NCBI GenBank assembly: GCA_028023455.1
Contig: JAQFVV010012441.1
Location: 1,301,911 to 1,365,910, forward strand
Direction of reading: 5' to 3'
DNA length: 64,000 nucleotides
Source of the DNA: Epiperipatus broadwayi
Taxonomy: Eukaryota; Onychophora; Udeonychophora; Euonychophora; Peripatidae
Made by a program: the position numbers and the translations under genes. This document shows positions 48,753-60,802 of this stretch, piece after piece. Position 1 is the first letter of the stretch, and each line of letters starts with the position of its first letter. Below the pieces are notes generated by a model, which ran no database searches, was not told the origin of the DNA, and saw only the letters and a list, made by a program, of their open reading frames with translations.

Positions 48753-51420
48753 TACATGTAATCTCTTTCTGGGTATTTTACAGTCTCTTGGAATCCAGTT
48801 TAAGATTTCAATTGTCTATCTACTATCATCTCTTCTAGCAATATGTCCAGTCCAACTTCACATCAGTCTTTTAATACCTGTTTGTTCTCTTACCCACATA
48901 TTATGTTTTCGATCTCCTCTTATACTCCTACTGCATCTTTCCACACTTCTTTGAGTGTTCTGATGTCTCTAAATTGCTCTTCTATTAAGTGTCCAAGTCT
49001 CAGATCCATAAGTAAAAACTGATAAAACCCATTTATTAAAAACCTTACTTTTCAAACACATAGGCATATTTCCTTTTAGTATAAAGTTATTTCTACCAAA
49101 AGCGCTCCAATCAAGTTTAATTCTATGATTAATTTCATCTATTATGTTTCCAGCTGTAGTAATAATCTGACTAAGGTATTTGTTGTAGTTGTTAACTTCT
49201 TCTAACTCATCATAATCAATCTTTATTTTTATCTTTTGAGAAAATCCATTGAACATTACTTTAGTTTTTTTAACATTTACCTTTAGTCCTACTTTTTAAC
49301 TTTCACTTGATAACTCCTGCAACATTTCATGAAGCTCGAAAACACTGTTTGCAAAGACAACTATATCATCTGCAAAAGACAAATGACATAAATAATCTCC
49401 ATTTACTTTACTCATTTAGTTTCCCATTTTAATCCACAAAATTCTTCTTGCAGCACTGCTGTAAAAAGTTTTTGAGATATGAAGTCACCTCGTCTTACAC
49501 CCTTCTCAATGTTAACCTCTTTAATATCATTATGTAATCTAATTGTTGCTGTTGCATATTTATAAATATTATTCAAAATATAACAATATCTTGGGTCTAT
49601 ACATTGATGATCTAATGCTTTAATCACTGAAGAAATGTTTATAGAATCGAATATCTTTTCATAATCTACAAATCCAAAGCATAATGGCAAATCATATTCA
49701 TTGGTCCTTTCTATAACTTGTCTCAATGCTTGGATATGATATACTGTACTAAAACCACTTTTAAATCCAGCTTGTTCTCTTGATTGGTTGAAATCCAATG
49801 TTCTCTGTAGACGAGTTGTAATTATCTTGGTAAAATTTTTATATAAAATTGATAAACGACTGATAAGTCTTTAATTTCTAATATCTTCTATATCACCTTT
49901 TTAAATATTAATATTAATACTGCATTCTTCCAATCATTTGGTACATCTTTATCATTTAGACATTTGCTATTTAACTTTGCCAAAATTCTTTCTATTTCTT
50001 CACTTGGTTTTTTTTAATATATCGATTATAATTCCATCATTACCTGAAGCTATTCCTTTCTTCATATATTTAATTGCATATCTCATTTCTTTTTTTAAAA
50101 AAAGTTATAATAGATGTAGGAGGTACTTGTTCTTTATTACGATATAATTCTTGATAAAATTCTTCTATACATTTCATGATGTCATCTCTCTTTTTAGTAA
50201 TAGTTCCATCTTTTTTTCTTATAAGTTTCTTATCAATACCAAAATGTTGTTTTATACTCTTGAGACCTTTATTTTCTTCTACAGCTTTCATTGCTAGTTC
50301 ACAATTATATTTTCTTATATTATTATCAAGTCTTTTTCTACTATTTTAAAAAATTCGAGATATTTAATCCTTTTTAATGCATCGTTTTTATATATCTTCA
50401 TATTCCTTTTTTTCTTCATTAATTCTTTAATCTCAGTAGAAATTTTATTGATCAATTGCGACTTTCTTCTACCAACTATCTTTGTTGCAGTTTTTATTAC
50501 TACCTGATACCGATTTGCAAGTTCTAACTTAAATTCATTAGAATGTTTTTGAAGATTAGGAATATCAACTGTATATATTGCTTTTCTTAGTAATTTTTGT
50601 CTCTCTAGTTTCGCATTTATACGTATCTTACATCTTACTAATCGATGATCACTTCCTGTGTGGAATTTATTAAGAACATTACAATCTTGAAATATGTATT
50701 TTATGTTAGTCAAAATATAATCCAATTCTGCTGTACCTTCATTTGGATGCTTCCATGTCCATTTCCTTTTAACATTTTTCTTAAAAAAAGAATTCATAAT
50801 ATAAAGTTTTTCTATTTCTGCAAACTCCACAAGTCTATTTCCTCTCTCATTTCTATTACGATAACCAAATTTACCTACAACATTTTCATCTTTCATTTGT
50901 TTACCAATTTCAGCATTGAAATCACCCATAACAATTTTAAAATGTTGTTTAATCTGATAAAAATCCTTTTGTACATCTACTACTTCATCACTATGAGAAC
51001 TTTTTGGGGCATAAACCTGAATTATCTGAATTTGGTATCTGCTATTAAGTGGAATAACCAATATTGACACTTTGTCTGATACCCCACCAATCTCCCCAAT
51101 GTTGTTGTTCTACTTTTTATTTATAAAGAATCCTACTTCACTTGTACTTCCAATATTTCTGCCTTTGTAATAGAGTACATGTCCACTTGTTAAATCAATT
51201 ATCTCTTCACCTTTCTTTCTAACTTCACAAAGTCCAATAATGTCCTATTGAATATAAGACAGTTCTTCCAATTCTTGCAATTTTCCTTCACTTGAAAGTG
51301 ATTTGCAGTTGTAAGTACCTAAATAAAACGTCATCAAATGTCCAGCCAGGATTCACAATCAGGATATTCTTAGCACCCTCTGCTTTCGACCACCAATCAC
51401 TGCCTTTCAGTGACTTTGCA
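48753..51420 (-). pseudogene. Older RTE-like LINE copy with 5' endonuclease region
   Basis: On the minus strand the copy starts near 51420 and ends near 48753, lacking its 3' tail. Broken frames give GTYNCKSLSSEGKLQELEEL and DIIGLCEVRKK near 51.3-51.2 kb (start of the APE-type endonuclease with its catalytic Glu), and VYAPKSSHSDEV, MGDFNAEIGKQ and [11 protein letters not shown] (51070-50315). RT fragments follow: GFVDYEKIFDSI and GVRRGDFISQKLF (49798-49412), then DELEEVNNYNKYLSQIITTA and YGSETWTLNRRAI (49256-48969). In-frame stops and frameshifts are many, so it is inactive. It complements the next copy by preserving the endonuclease N-terminus. Confidence 0.85.
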
Positions 51421-51489
51421 GCCTCCTGAGAATAAAGGACATGATTTATTTTTGTCTGTGATGATTATATATATATATATATATTAGAA

Positions 51490-51690
51490 AAAAAAGTTTT
51501 ATTCACACACATATTTATTCTGCATTATCAGGCAATTGAGAAGAAAGACTATGAGTGTTTTTTGATCTTAAAATCAGAGGTAAAAATCCAATAAAATCAG
51601 CATGCTGTGTAATGCATGTTGGTGAGCAGCACATCCATGTTCGTATACTATATGAATAATCATATAGTAATAACAGCAGCAATGACAAAT
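51490..51690 (-). repeat. Penelope-like element 3' terminal repeat, copy R1
   Basis: It is nearly colinear with 54466-54660: CATCCATGTTCGTATACTAT, GTTGGTGAGCAGC, TTTTTGATCTTAAA or TTCTTGATCTTAAA, GAGAAGAAAGAC and TCAGGCA. The 54.5-kb copy is contiguous with Penelope-like coding sequence, so this isolated copy is read as a solo 3' end. On the minus strand it ends AATAAA followed by a T/A-rich run. It lies beyond the 5' end of the older RTE-like copy. Confidence 0.6.
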
Positions 51691-51902
51691 GTATAAATGG
51701 ACATTAGGAATTTGCCCTGCTCAGTTTCTTTAAGACCTCCAAGAAAAATCAAAGAGTCTCCTTTCAGTTAATAGCAAAACTCCTTGCTGCAGCCATGTGT
51801 GTATGTATAATAAAAATGAAGATTTTTATAGACCACAGATATAAATGATATTTATCTGGTTTCATACATGTACAATTTATTATACTATGTTATTGTCTGG
51901 GT

Positions 51903-54455
51903 CATCATCATTATCAACCATTATCAATCCACTGCAGGATGAAGGTCTCTCCAAGTTTAATCCATCTTCTCCGATCTTTAGCTTCTCTTCTCCACATCAC
52001 CCCTACACATTTTCTTATTTCATCCATCCATCTTACATGTGGTCTCCTTCTGGGTCTTTTACAATCTCTTGGAATCCAGTTTAAAATTTCAATTGTCCAT
52101 CTATTATCATCTCTTCTAGCAATATGTCCAGCCCAACTCCACTTCAATCTTTTAATTTTTTCAATGAGGTCAGTAACACCTGTTTGTTCTCTTACCCATA
52201 CATTGCGTTTTCGATCTCTTCTTGTTACTCCCAACATACATCTCTCCATACTTCTTTGAGTGGTCTGAAGTCTCTGTATTGATCTTCTATTAAGTGTCCA
52301 AGTCTCAGATCCATAAGTAAGAACTGGTAAAACACATTTGTTAAAAACCTTTCTTTTCAAACACATAGGCATATTTCCTTTTAATATCAAGTTATTTCTA
52401 CCAAAAGCACTCCAACCAAGTTTAATTCTATGATTAATTTCCTCTATTATGTTTCCATCTGTATTAATAATCTGACCAAGGTATTTGTAACTCTTAACTT
52501 CTTCTAATTCATCATAATCAATCTTTATTTTCATATTTTGAGCAAATCGATTAAACATTACTTTAGTCTTTTTAACATTTATCTTTAGTCCTACTTTCCT
52601 ACTTTCATCTGATAACTCCTGCAACATTTCCTGCAGCTCGGAAGCATTATTTGCAAAAACAACTACATCATCTGCGAAATCTAAATGACTTAAATAATCT
52701 CCATTTACTTTCACTCCTTTAGTTTCCCATTTTAATCCACAAAATACTTCTTGCAGCACTGCTGATCTAAAGTTTTGGAGATATGGAGTCACCTTGTCTT
52801 ACACCTTTCTCAATGTTGACTTTCCCAGTATCATTATGTAATCTAATTGTTGCTGTTGCATTTTTATAAATATTCTTTAAAATATGACAATATCCTGGAT
52901 CTATACCTTGATGATCCAATGCTTTAATCACTGAAGAAATGTTTATAGAATCAAATGCCTTTTCATAATCTACAAATCCAAAACATAATGACAACTCATA
53001 TTCATTTGTCCTTTCTATAACTTCTCTCAATACTTGAATATGATCTACTGTACTAAAACCACTTTTAAATCCAGCTTGTTCTCTTGGTTGGTGAAAATCC
53101 AAGGTTCTCTGTAGACGAGTTGTAATTATCTTGGTAAAAATTTTATATAAAACTGATAAAAGGCTGATAGGTCTGTAATTTCTAATATCTTCTTTATCAC
53201 CTTTTTTAAATATTAATATTATTACTGCATTCTTCCAATCATCCGGTACATCTTTATCATTTAGACATTTGGTATATAACTTTGCTAATATTTTTTCTGT
53301 TTCTTCACCTGCTTCTTTTAATATATCAATTATAATTCCATCATTACCTGGAGCCTTTCCTTTTTTCATACATTTAATTGCATTTCTCACTTCTTCATTT
53401 AAAATTCTGGGCAATTCGGAAGATGTAATAGATATAGGAGGTACTTGTTCTTTATTACTATATAATTCTTGATAAAAATCTTCTACCAATTTCATAATGT
53501 CATCCCTCTTTTTAGTAATAATTCCATCTTTTTTCCTTATTGCAGATATAAATTTCCTACCAATACCAAAATGTTGTTTTACAGTCTTAAGACTTTTATT
53601 TTCTTCTACAGCTTTTCTTGCTAGTTCACAGTTATACTTTCTTATATCATTTTCAACTCTTTTCCGCACCATTTTACAAAATTCGAGATATTCAATTCTT
53701 TTTAATGCATCATTCTTGCATATCTTCATATTCCTTCTTTTCTTCATAAGTTCTCTAGTCTCAGTAGAAATTTTATTAGTCAATTGCTGCTTTTTTCTAC
53801 CAGCTATCTTTGTTGCAGTTTTTAAAAGTGTATCAGTTATTTTCATATTAATTTCATTCAAATCTGAATCATGTTCAAAATCTACTAATACTTGAAACCG
53901 ATTTGTAAGTTCTAATTTAAATTCATTAGAATGTTTCTGAAGATTAGGAATATCAACTGTAAATATAGTTTTTCTTAATAATTTTTGTCTCTCTAGTTTT
54001 ACATTAACATGTATCTTACCCCTTACTAATCGATGATCACTTCCTGTGTTAAATTTATTAAGAATATTACAATCTTGAAATATGTATTTCCTGTTAGTCA
54101 AAATATAATCCAATTCTGCTGTACCTTCATTTGGATGCTTCCATGTCCATTTCCTTCTAACATTTTTCTCAAAAAAAGAATTCATAATATAAAGTTTTTC
54201 CTTCTCTGCAAACTCCACAAGTCTATGTCCTCTCTCATTTCTATTACCATAACCAAAATTACCTACAACACTTTCATCTTTCATTTGTTTACCAATTCTA
54301 GCATTAAAATCTCCCATAACAATTTTTAAAATGTTGTTTACTCTGATCAAAAGCCTTTTGTACATCCATATAAAAATCTTCTACTACTTCATCACTGTGA
54401 GAACTTGTTGGGGCATAAACCTGAATTATCTGCATTTGATATCTGCTATTAAATT
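51903..54455 (-). mobile_element. Nearly full RTE-like LINE (5'-truncated, one main frameshift)
   Basis: This encodes an endonuclease/reverse-transcriptase polyprotein. The frame from 54365 to 52767 (532 residues) has GDFN at residues 18-21 and the endonuclease SDH at 109-111. RT follows, with [13 protein letters not shown], motif [11 protein letters not shown] (464-473) and motif [11 protein letters not shown] (523-532). A single frameshift at about 52770-52790 moves to the frame 52792-51914 (292 residues), which has the catalytic FADD (39-42), WAGHIARRDDNRWT and the terminal LGETFILQWIDNG. A second frameshift near 54310 separates the upstream IIQVYAPTSSHSDEV. The copy stops short of the endonuclease start, so the catalytic Glu is missing. 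The 3' end is the same CAT repeat as at 23306. Few other lesions suggest recent activity of the family. Confidence 0.88.
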
Positions 54456-54465
54456 GGGAAAAATC

Positions 54466-54920
54466 TTTATCATTTACACAAACATTCATTCTGCTTTATC
54501 AGGCACTGAGAAGAAAGACCATGGTGTTTCTTGATCTTAAACTCAGAGGTAAAAAGCCAATAAACTCACCACACTGGCTAATGCGTGTTGGTGAGCAGCC
54601 CATCCATGTTCGTATACTATATGAATAAACATATAGTAATAACAGCTGGCCATCAACTAGGTAATGAATATTATAGAAATTGTTATGGAGCACTAAAACA
54701 TGTATGTACAACAAGTCTGAAAGTTCTACCAATAGAAAATAGATTGAAATAATACAAAATCAGAATTATTTAGATTAATGAATTTTTAAAAAAATCTTCC
54801 AAATAAAAAATATTTTACATGTATCATCACGATTGTTGATACAACATGGTCTTTTAAGAATATTAATGGCTTCTCTGATCATACATTGTTGTATGTTGTA
54901 GAGTATCATTTGTGAATGGG
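54466..54920 (-). pseudogene. Penelope-like element, C-terminus plus 3' end (R2)
   Basis: Read on the minus strand from about 54920: NDTLQHTT, then IREAINILKRPCCINNRDDT and CKIFFIWKIFLKIH with a stop. This matches the end of the plus-strand copy at 55762 (CKIVSTWKNFLKTH, stop) and the fragment at 17.4 kb. The untranslated region then runs through TATACGAACATGGATG to the end near 54466. Within it GCTCACCAACAC and GTGTGGTGAGT can form a 10-bp hairpin. The RTE-like copy abuts its 3' side. Confidence 0.7.
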
Positions 54921-54934
54921 ATTTATTTATGGAT

Positions 54935-56400
54935 TATGTTGAAATTTGTGCTTCAGAGTCAACATCTTAAAAACCCTTTGTTTGACTCAGATATGTGATA
55001 GCACATTTCTTGTCTGGCAACATCGTGGAGATACATTATATGATTACTTTATACATATAAACAATATACATCCTCATATTAAATTTAGAATGGAAAGAAA
55101 GACTATTGAGGAAGTTTCTATCTTGATTTATTTGTTATCAAGAAACAGAGTAATCTTTTATCTTTTTCCATTTATAGAAAAAACTGTATATAAACAGATA
55201 CCTACAATTTTTATTCCATCATCACCCAGCTCAACTCTTTTCTGTAGCTAAAATTCTTTTCATCAGACAATTAATATTCTGATAAATCATATCTGGAAGA
55301 AATAATTGGTAAAAATAATGTCTTATTAGCTAATGGTTATAATAATAGAACTATAATCAAGCATTAATCCAAGTCCAAAATAAATAAAAAAGAAATAACT
55401 ATTAAAGTTTGTATTCTTTATATAAACAAATTACAGATAATATTGTATCACATTCAAAAATAAAACAGCATATACTACTTACCAAAACTTATAACATTCT
55501 ATCCAAGCCTAAAAATTCAATCTCTCTTGAGGACAATGTACTCAAGCAACACTCATCATTATCAGTTCTCAAACTCCATGTTATGAATGCAGGTCATAAT
55601 ATTGATTTCTTTAACATCAAAATCCTATTCAGATGTGACACTCTCCAGCAATCTAAGATCAGAGAAGCTATTGAGATTCTTAAGAGGCCAGATTGTACCA
55701 GAAAATGTGATAATACATGTAAAATAGTTTCCACTTGGAAGAATTTTTTAAAAACTCATTAATCTAAATTATTCCTGATATTTATTATTTCAACTCGTTT
55801 TTTAATGGTAATTTTCAGTCTTCTTGTACATCAAAGCTTACAAATCCATTACCAACTAGTGTACAATATGCTACTAAAAATGCTTCTTCATAATGGTTTT
55901 GATCACAGGATTAATATTATGGCGTTTTTTATATAATAACAAAAAGATATTAATACTTGCAAAAATTAAGACTATTTTGTCATATATAAAGGGAGTAATT
56001 GATAAAATTGATAATGTTTTAATGAAAAATAATATCCACACAATTTATACTACATTAGAAAAAATAATGAAGTATTTCCAAGCCCTATAGATAAAATTTC
56101 TTTGGAGTCACATGGTGCACATGAAATTCCATATAAAGTTTGTTTACATTTATATATTGAACAGACCAATCATAGAATAAACATAAGAAATGAAGAACAC
56201 GTTTTGGCAGTTAGAGAAACATCTGATTCAGCAATGTATTCACACATTAAATTAACTAAACATGGCATCAGTAATAAAATACATATTCTGACAAAAATTA
56301 AACAGTATGCCCAGAGACTGCTAAGAGAAGATATAAAGAGTTTTAAAAGGTTTAATATCATAAACAAAAATGGGAATTAAAGAAAGTTAACAGTATTTGG
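54935..56400 (+). pseudogene. Penelope-like element: RT thumb, linker and GIY-YIG domain, interrupted
   Basis: 54946-55251 gives ICDSTFLVWQHRGDTLYDYF and INNIHPHIKFRMERK, which correspond to the RT motif C region ('YVDDTFVVW..') and the 'INPNIKFTME' block of Penelope-like RTs; the catalytic Asp pair is lost. NVLLANGYNNRTIIK follows near 55316. After an insertion the element resumes at about 55893: LSYIKGVIDKIDNVLMKNNI, then GAHEIPYKVCLHLYIEQTNH. That is the GIY-YIG start, with GIY changed to GAH and YIG to YIE. RNEEHVLAVRETSDSAMYSH and LLREDIKSFKRF follow to 56380. Stops and substitutions at catalytic positions make it inactive. It is head to head with the minus-strand fragment ending at about 54920. 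Confidence 0.8.
55425..55890 (+). mobile_element. Second Penelope-like fragment nested inside the first
   Basis: The frame 55409-55762 carries LHVMNAGHNIDFFNIKILF, KIREAIEILKRPD and CKIVSTWKNFLKTH with a stop, i.e. only the end of a GIY-YIG domain. This domain end occurs again, complete, downstream at 56.3 kb. It interrupts the host element between its NGYNNRT block and the IKGVIDKI block. It therefore looks like a 5'-truncated insertion in the same orientation. Exact edges and target duplications were not resolved. Confidence 0.6.
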
Positions 56401-59400
56401 AAAAAAAAAACTATTGGAGGATAAAACATTTTTTAAAACTTCTCAACCAAGAGAATTTGAGAATGATGAGAAAATAACAAGGGGAAAATATAAAGATATT
56501 AAATATGTCACACCCATTCTTATGATTTGCGAAAAAAGAAGCTCTGAGAAAGGTACTTATTATTGTACTGAAGTGTCAGTTATTTAGCTATTATGTTTTT
56601 ATTACATAGAAGCTTCTGGAAATAATACTATATATATATAAATTATAGTGGATGAAACTGGATAATATAACATTTATACATACATATATATATATGTAAA
56701 TTTTAAATTATAATAATGGAAAATAATTTATAAATTAAGAGAATATACATTCATTTACACTGTAATTATTATCACCTGAATTATATATAAAAAAGCAGAT
56801 ACCACGTGATATTCCCAAGATTTTTATGTAAGGATATTAGCAGATTGTCTATGTGTTATATAACCTTTAAGTTTGTTTATAAAAATGGCCTTTTAATTTT
56901 TTATTATTATATCTTTTTTCATTTAATATTCTTGTACAATATGGATTAAAGATTTTTCGTAGTCAAAAAAATTGAGGCACTTTTAGACTATTTACAGCAT
57001 TTTTTACTCAGTTCACACAAAAATATTAAATTAAGAAAGACGTCATAAAAATGGAATTTTCATAAATCAGTTTAAAGATTATGTAGTAAATAGATATACT
57101 ACTAATATTGTTATACACAGTCATTGGCAATGATGTAATATCTGCCTTTTGGTCATGTGATTTCACGTGATGATCCTTACAATATAATCAAATGCACTTC
57201 TGCTTAATTTATATATTACTATTAATTAATTAACGGGCAATTTATCATTTTACATATGAAATACTTTTAAATGCATGGAAATATTTTTTATATTTTATTA
57301 TAAAAAAATCATAGCTAGTAATAAATAGTGACTAATGTTTTTGATTAAATAAATGATATAATAGTATCATTATTTATGTATATTATAATATCCTAAAACT
57401 TAAATTATATATATATATCTTCTTAGTTATATCTTAGTAGACATATCATCTATTTACATTAGTTACTGCCAATTAAATTGGAATATGATTTTTTTTATAA
57501 AAAATTATAACAGATATTCCCAGTATTTAAATATATTTCAGCCCTATCATCTGTTAAAAAAGTTATATATATATTACTTATGCCTTCTATAGAAATTTTT
57601 ATGATCTTTTAAATAGAGTAACTGATAAAAAATTCAATCAAATATTTGTTGATAATGATACCAAGTTTATTGACAAAACTACGTGTCCAGCAACAGATTA
57701 CTTGATTATTTTTGTCAAATTTTAATGCTTACAAGATTGTAAAAATTTCTATAGAGAGTGTAAGTAAAAGTAATATTAATATATCACATATTTATATAAG
57801 GTATAAATTTTAAATTATGCATATATATGTTGATATGTTTTAGAATGTATGTAAAGCATATATATATATATGAAAAATTTATTACATATAATTAGCAATG
57901 TTTAAAAAATTATTATATGTATATGTGTGAATATTAAAACCCTTAAAAATTGAATAACCCAATTCTTGTATTAAGACAAGAGTGAATAAAATTATTGATA
58001 CAAGCAATGATATACAAGGTAGATTATCTATCAAATATAGAAAGTGTTTGTAAAATATTGATAGCATAGTTTAGAATTTAAATTTCATAAATGTAATGGT
58101 ATTTAGAATATTTTTATTTATTAATATTTATTCATTACCAATAAAGGTTGTATTTTAAACCTATTAAAACATAAACTATTGTGTTATATTTAGCTTTTTT
58201 AAAAAATAAAAAAATGTTAAATGGTTAGTTTATTTAAAGTAAATGGAATGCATAAAATTATTTTTAAAAATAAATTGAATGTATTCAGGATATAGATTTA
58301 TTTATGTATTTGATTCAATGAAAAATATAATAGTATCCTTATTTACTTATATAATAATATTCTATACATTTTAATTTTGGATTAATAATTTTTATATATA
58401 GTTTGTTTATAATAAATGTTTTATCATTTTGATAATACTATAGTGATCTTCTTAGTTAGATATTATTAGGCAAATTATTTGTTTTTTTAATAAAGAAGAA
58501 TTTACTAATTTTTTTTAATCAATAATTTTTTTAAAGAAAACATAATTGATCAAACTTTGATGTATACAAAATATTATATTTGGTTTAAGTATACTTAAAA
58601 TAGCCATTTACTAAATATTGATAAAATATTTGGATAAATACTTAATGATTCACACACATAATAATAATTTCAATTCATTGAAGTTTTCTTATATACAATA
58701 TATATATATATTGTGGTATACACATATCTTCATTTGTTATTTTTCTATAGTTTAAAAATGGCAAATAAAGAAAACAATTCAAGATCTCATGTTTAATAAA
58801 AATGTGTTTATTTTGTTTTGAATAAATCTGGAATAAATGAATCATTCATTTATTAGAATTAAAATTTTTTTTTGTTAAGTTATATCAGATGACAACAATG
58901 CTTTATTAAAATTAGAGAAAATTATATAATCAAAATTAGTGCTTAAAATTGTAGATGGCGTTGTTTATGTTAGTATAGAGATGGAAAATGATTTCAAAAG
59001 AAAAAACACATACTTTCTTTTAAAAGTTTTGTGTTTTGACATTATCTTATTTTATAAATAGTTTTTGAACTTGCAGTAAAGTAAATATATTATGAGTAGA
59101 AAACTTTGGAAAAGAAGGAGCATGTGTTTCTCCCATTTGGTATTTATGATTTAAATGGAATAATTAACAGCAAAATTCTATGCTGACCCTTATAAATCTA
59201 AAAATGCAAAATCTACTTTGATTGTAGTATTGGCAAAAAAATAATTGGATAACATTTAATGATTAAAATGTCTAAGGAGTCCTACATATATGTGTGTTAG
59301 CATGAAGATGCCAAAAATACTGCAATATAAGAAAGTTAAACAGAAATTTTATATATATTAATATATAAAAAAAATCTTACTTATTAACAACAGTTGAAAA

Positions 59401-60753
59401 AGCATAATGGTAATATTTGTAAACATTTATAAAAATCTTTCTTCAAAACTAATAATATTGACTACAGTGCAGTCTAGGTTGTCATTCAATAACTTAATTA
59501 AAGGATCAATTAAAACATAAATAATATTTGCATAATTTAGTTTAAAATTATAAGTAACTTTATAAAAAATATTATTTGATTCTTGTTCTTTATAAACAGT
59601 AATAATATCAAGAATTCTCTGTATATTTTATTTCTTTTTTAATGAAAGAGAATTTATAGTTAGATCTTTCATGACTATATGCATTAATAATTTTAAATCA
59701 TAAATTATATATCATATATAATTATACTATATCGAGAGTGAACTATAAATGAATTATAAATGTACATTATATGATGTTAATTGCTTTTATAAATTATTAT
59801 TTATTTTAACCACTACAAATAAATTAATGTTTATATTAATAAATTCATATTGTTATTATTACCCTAGATGTTTGTTTTACTACTGCATGAATCATTATAA
59901 AACTATTGTATCTCATTCTACAGTACATTCCATGTTATATCTCACTATCAAGTAAAATATTTTCTTTGCCAAGCAAAAGGATTAATGATGGACCAATTGG
60001 CACTCTTTATAATTTTATGAGTTCATTATACCTGTAGATATAAATTATTGCAATGTCAATTGTTATCAACTCATTTATTTATTTATTAATTATATTTTAA
60101 ATTGCCTGAATATGATATTTAATCAGCATATTGTCCAAATATGTAATATATAAGGGGAAAACATCAATAGGTTTATAACTATATTTATTACATGTATCTG
60201 TACAAACCTATGAGGCATTTATAGGCCAACTAGTCCTACTCAATTAAAAATTTTCAATACATTTGTGGTTACCTAATCTGAAGGCATTTCTTAAATAGTC
60301 AGTTCCATTTTCGATTATAATTGTCTAGCATAATGAGCAGTCTATTATTTTATATTATCCATTATAAATTTTGTCTTATCCAAAAGGATATATTTAGTCA
60401 GGAGATGGCACCCAAATCTGTAAGATATTCAGAACATTATTTTTATCTTTCACTTTACCTTTCATTTAACTGTATTCAGTATTAGGAATATATTTTTCTT
60501 TTGGTTTGCCCAAATTCATGGGGAATGATATTGATAGTATATTATTGCCCATCACATTTGGCATTCAATGTGGGATATCAAATGTAAAGAAATTTTATCC
60601 TAATATAAACAATGGTAATGAAAGCAACATTGTCTCATGACTTAGCAATATTTACTTTATATTTGACTCATTCAACAAGGAAATGTTGCTAGTCACAAGA
60701 CAATATTGCTTCATTAGCACTGTTTATAGATATTATTGTGATAATTATCCTTT

Positions 60754-60802
<49 letters not shown>

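Noticed and set aside
54499-54732. 77-residue minus-strand ORF
   Set aside because: It covers the untranslated 3' region of the Penelope-like fragment and is out of frame with its C-terminal coding sequence.
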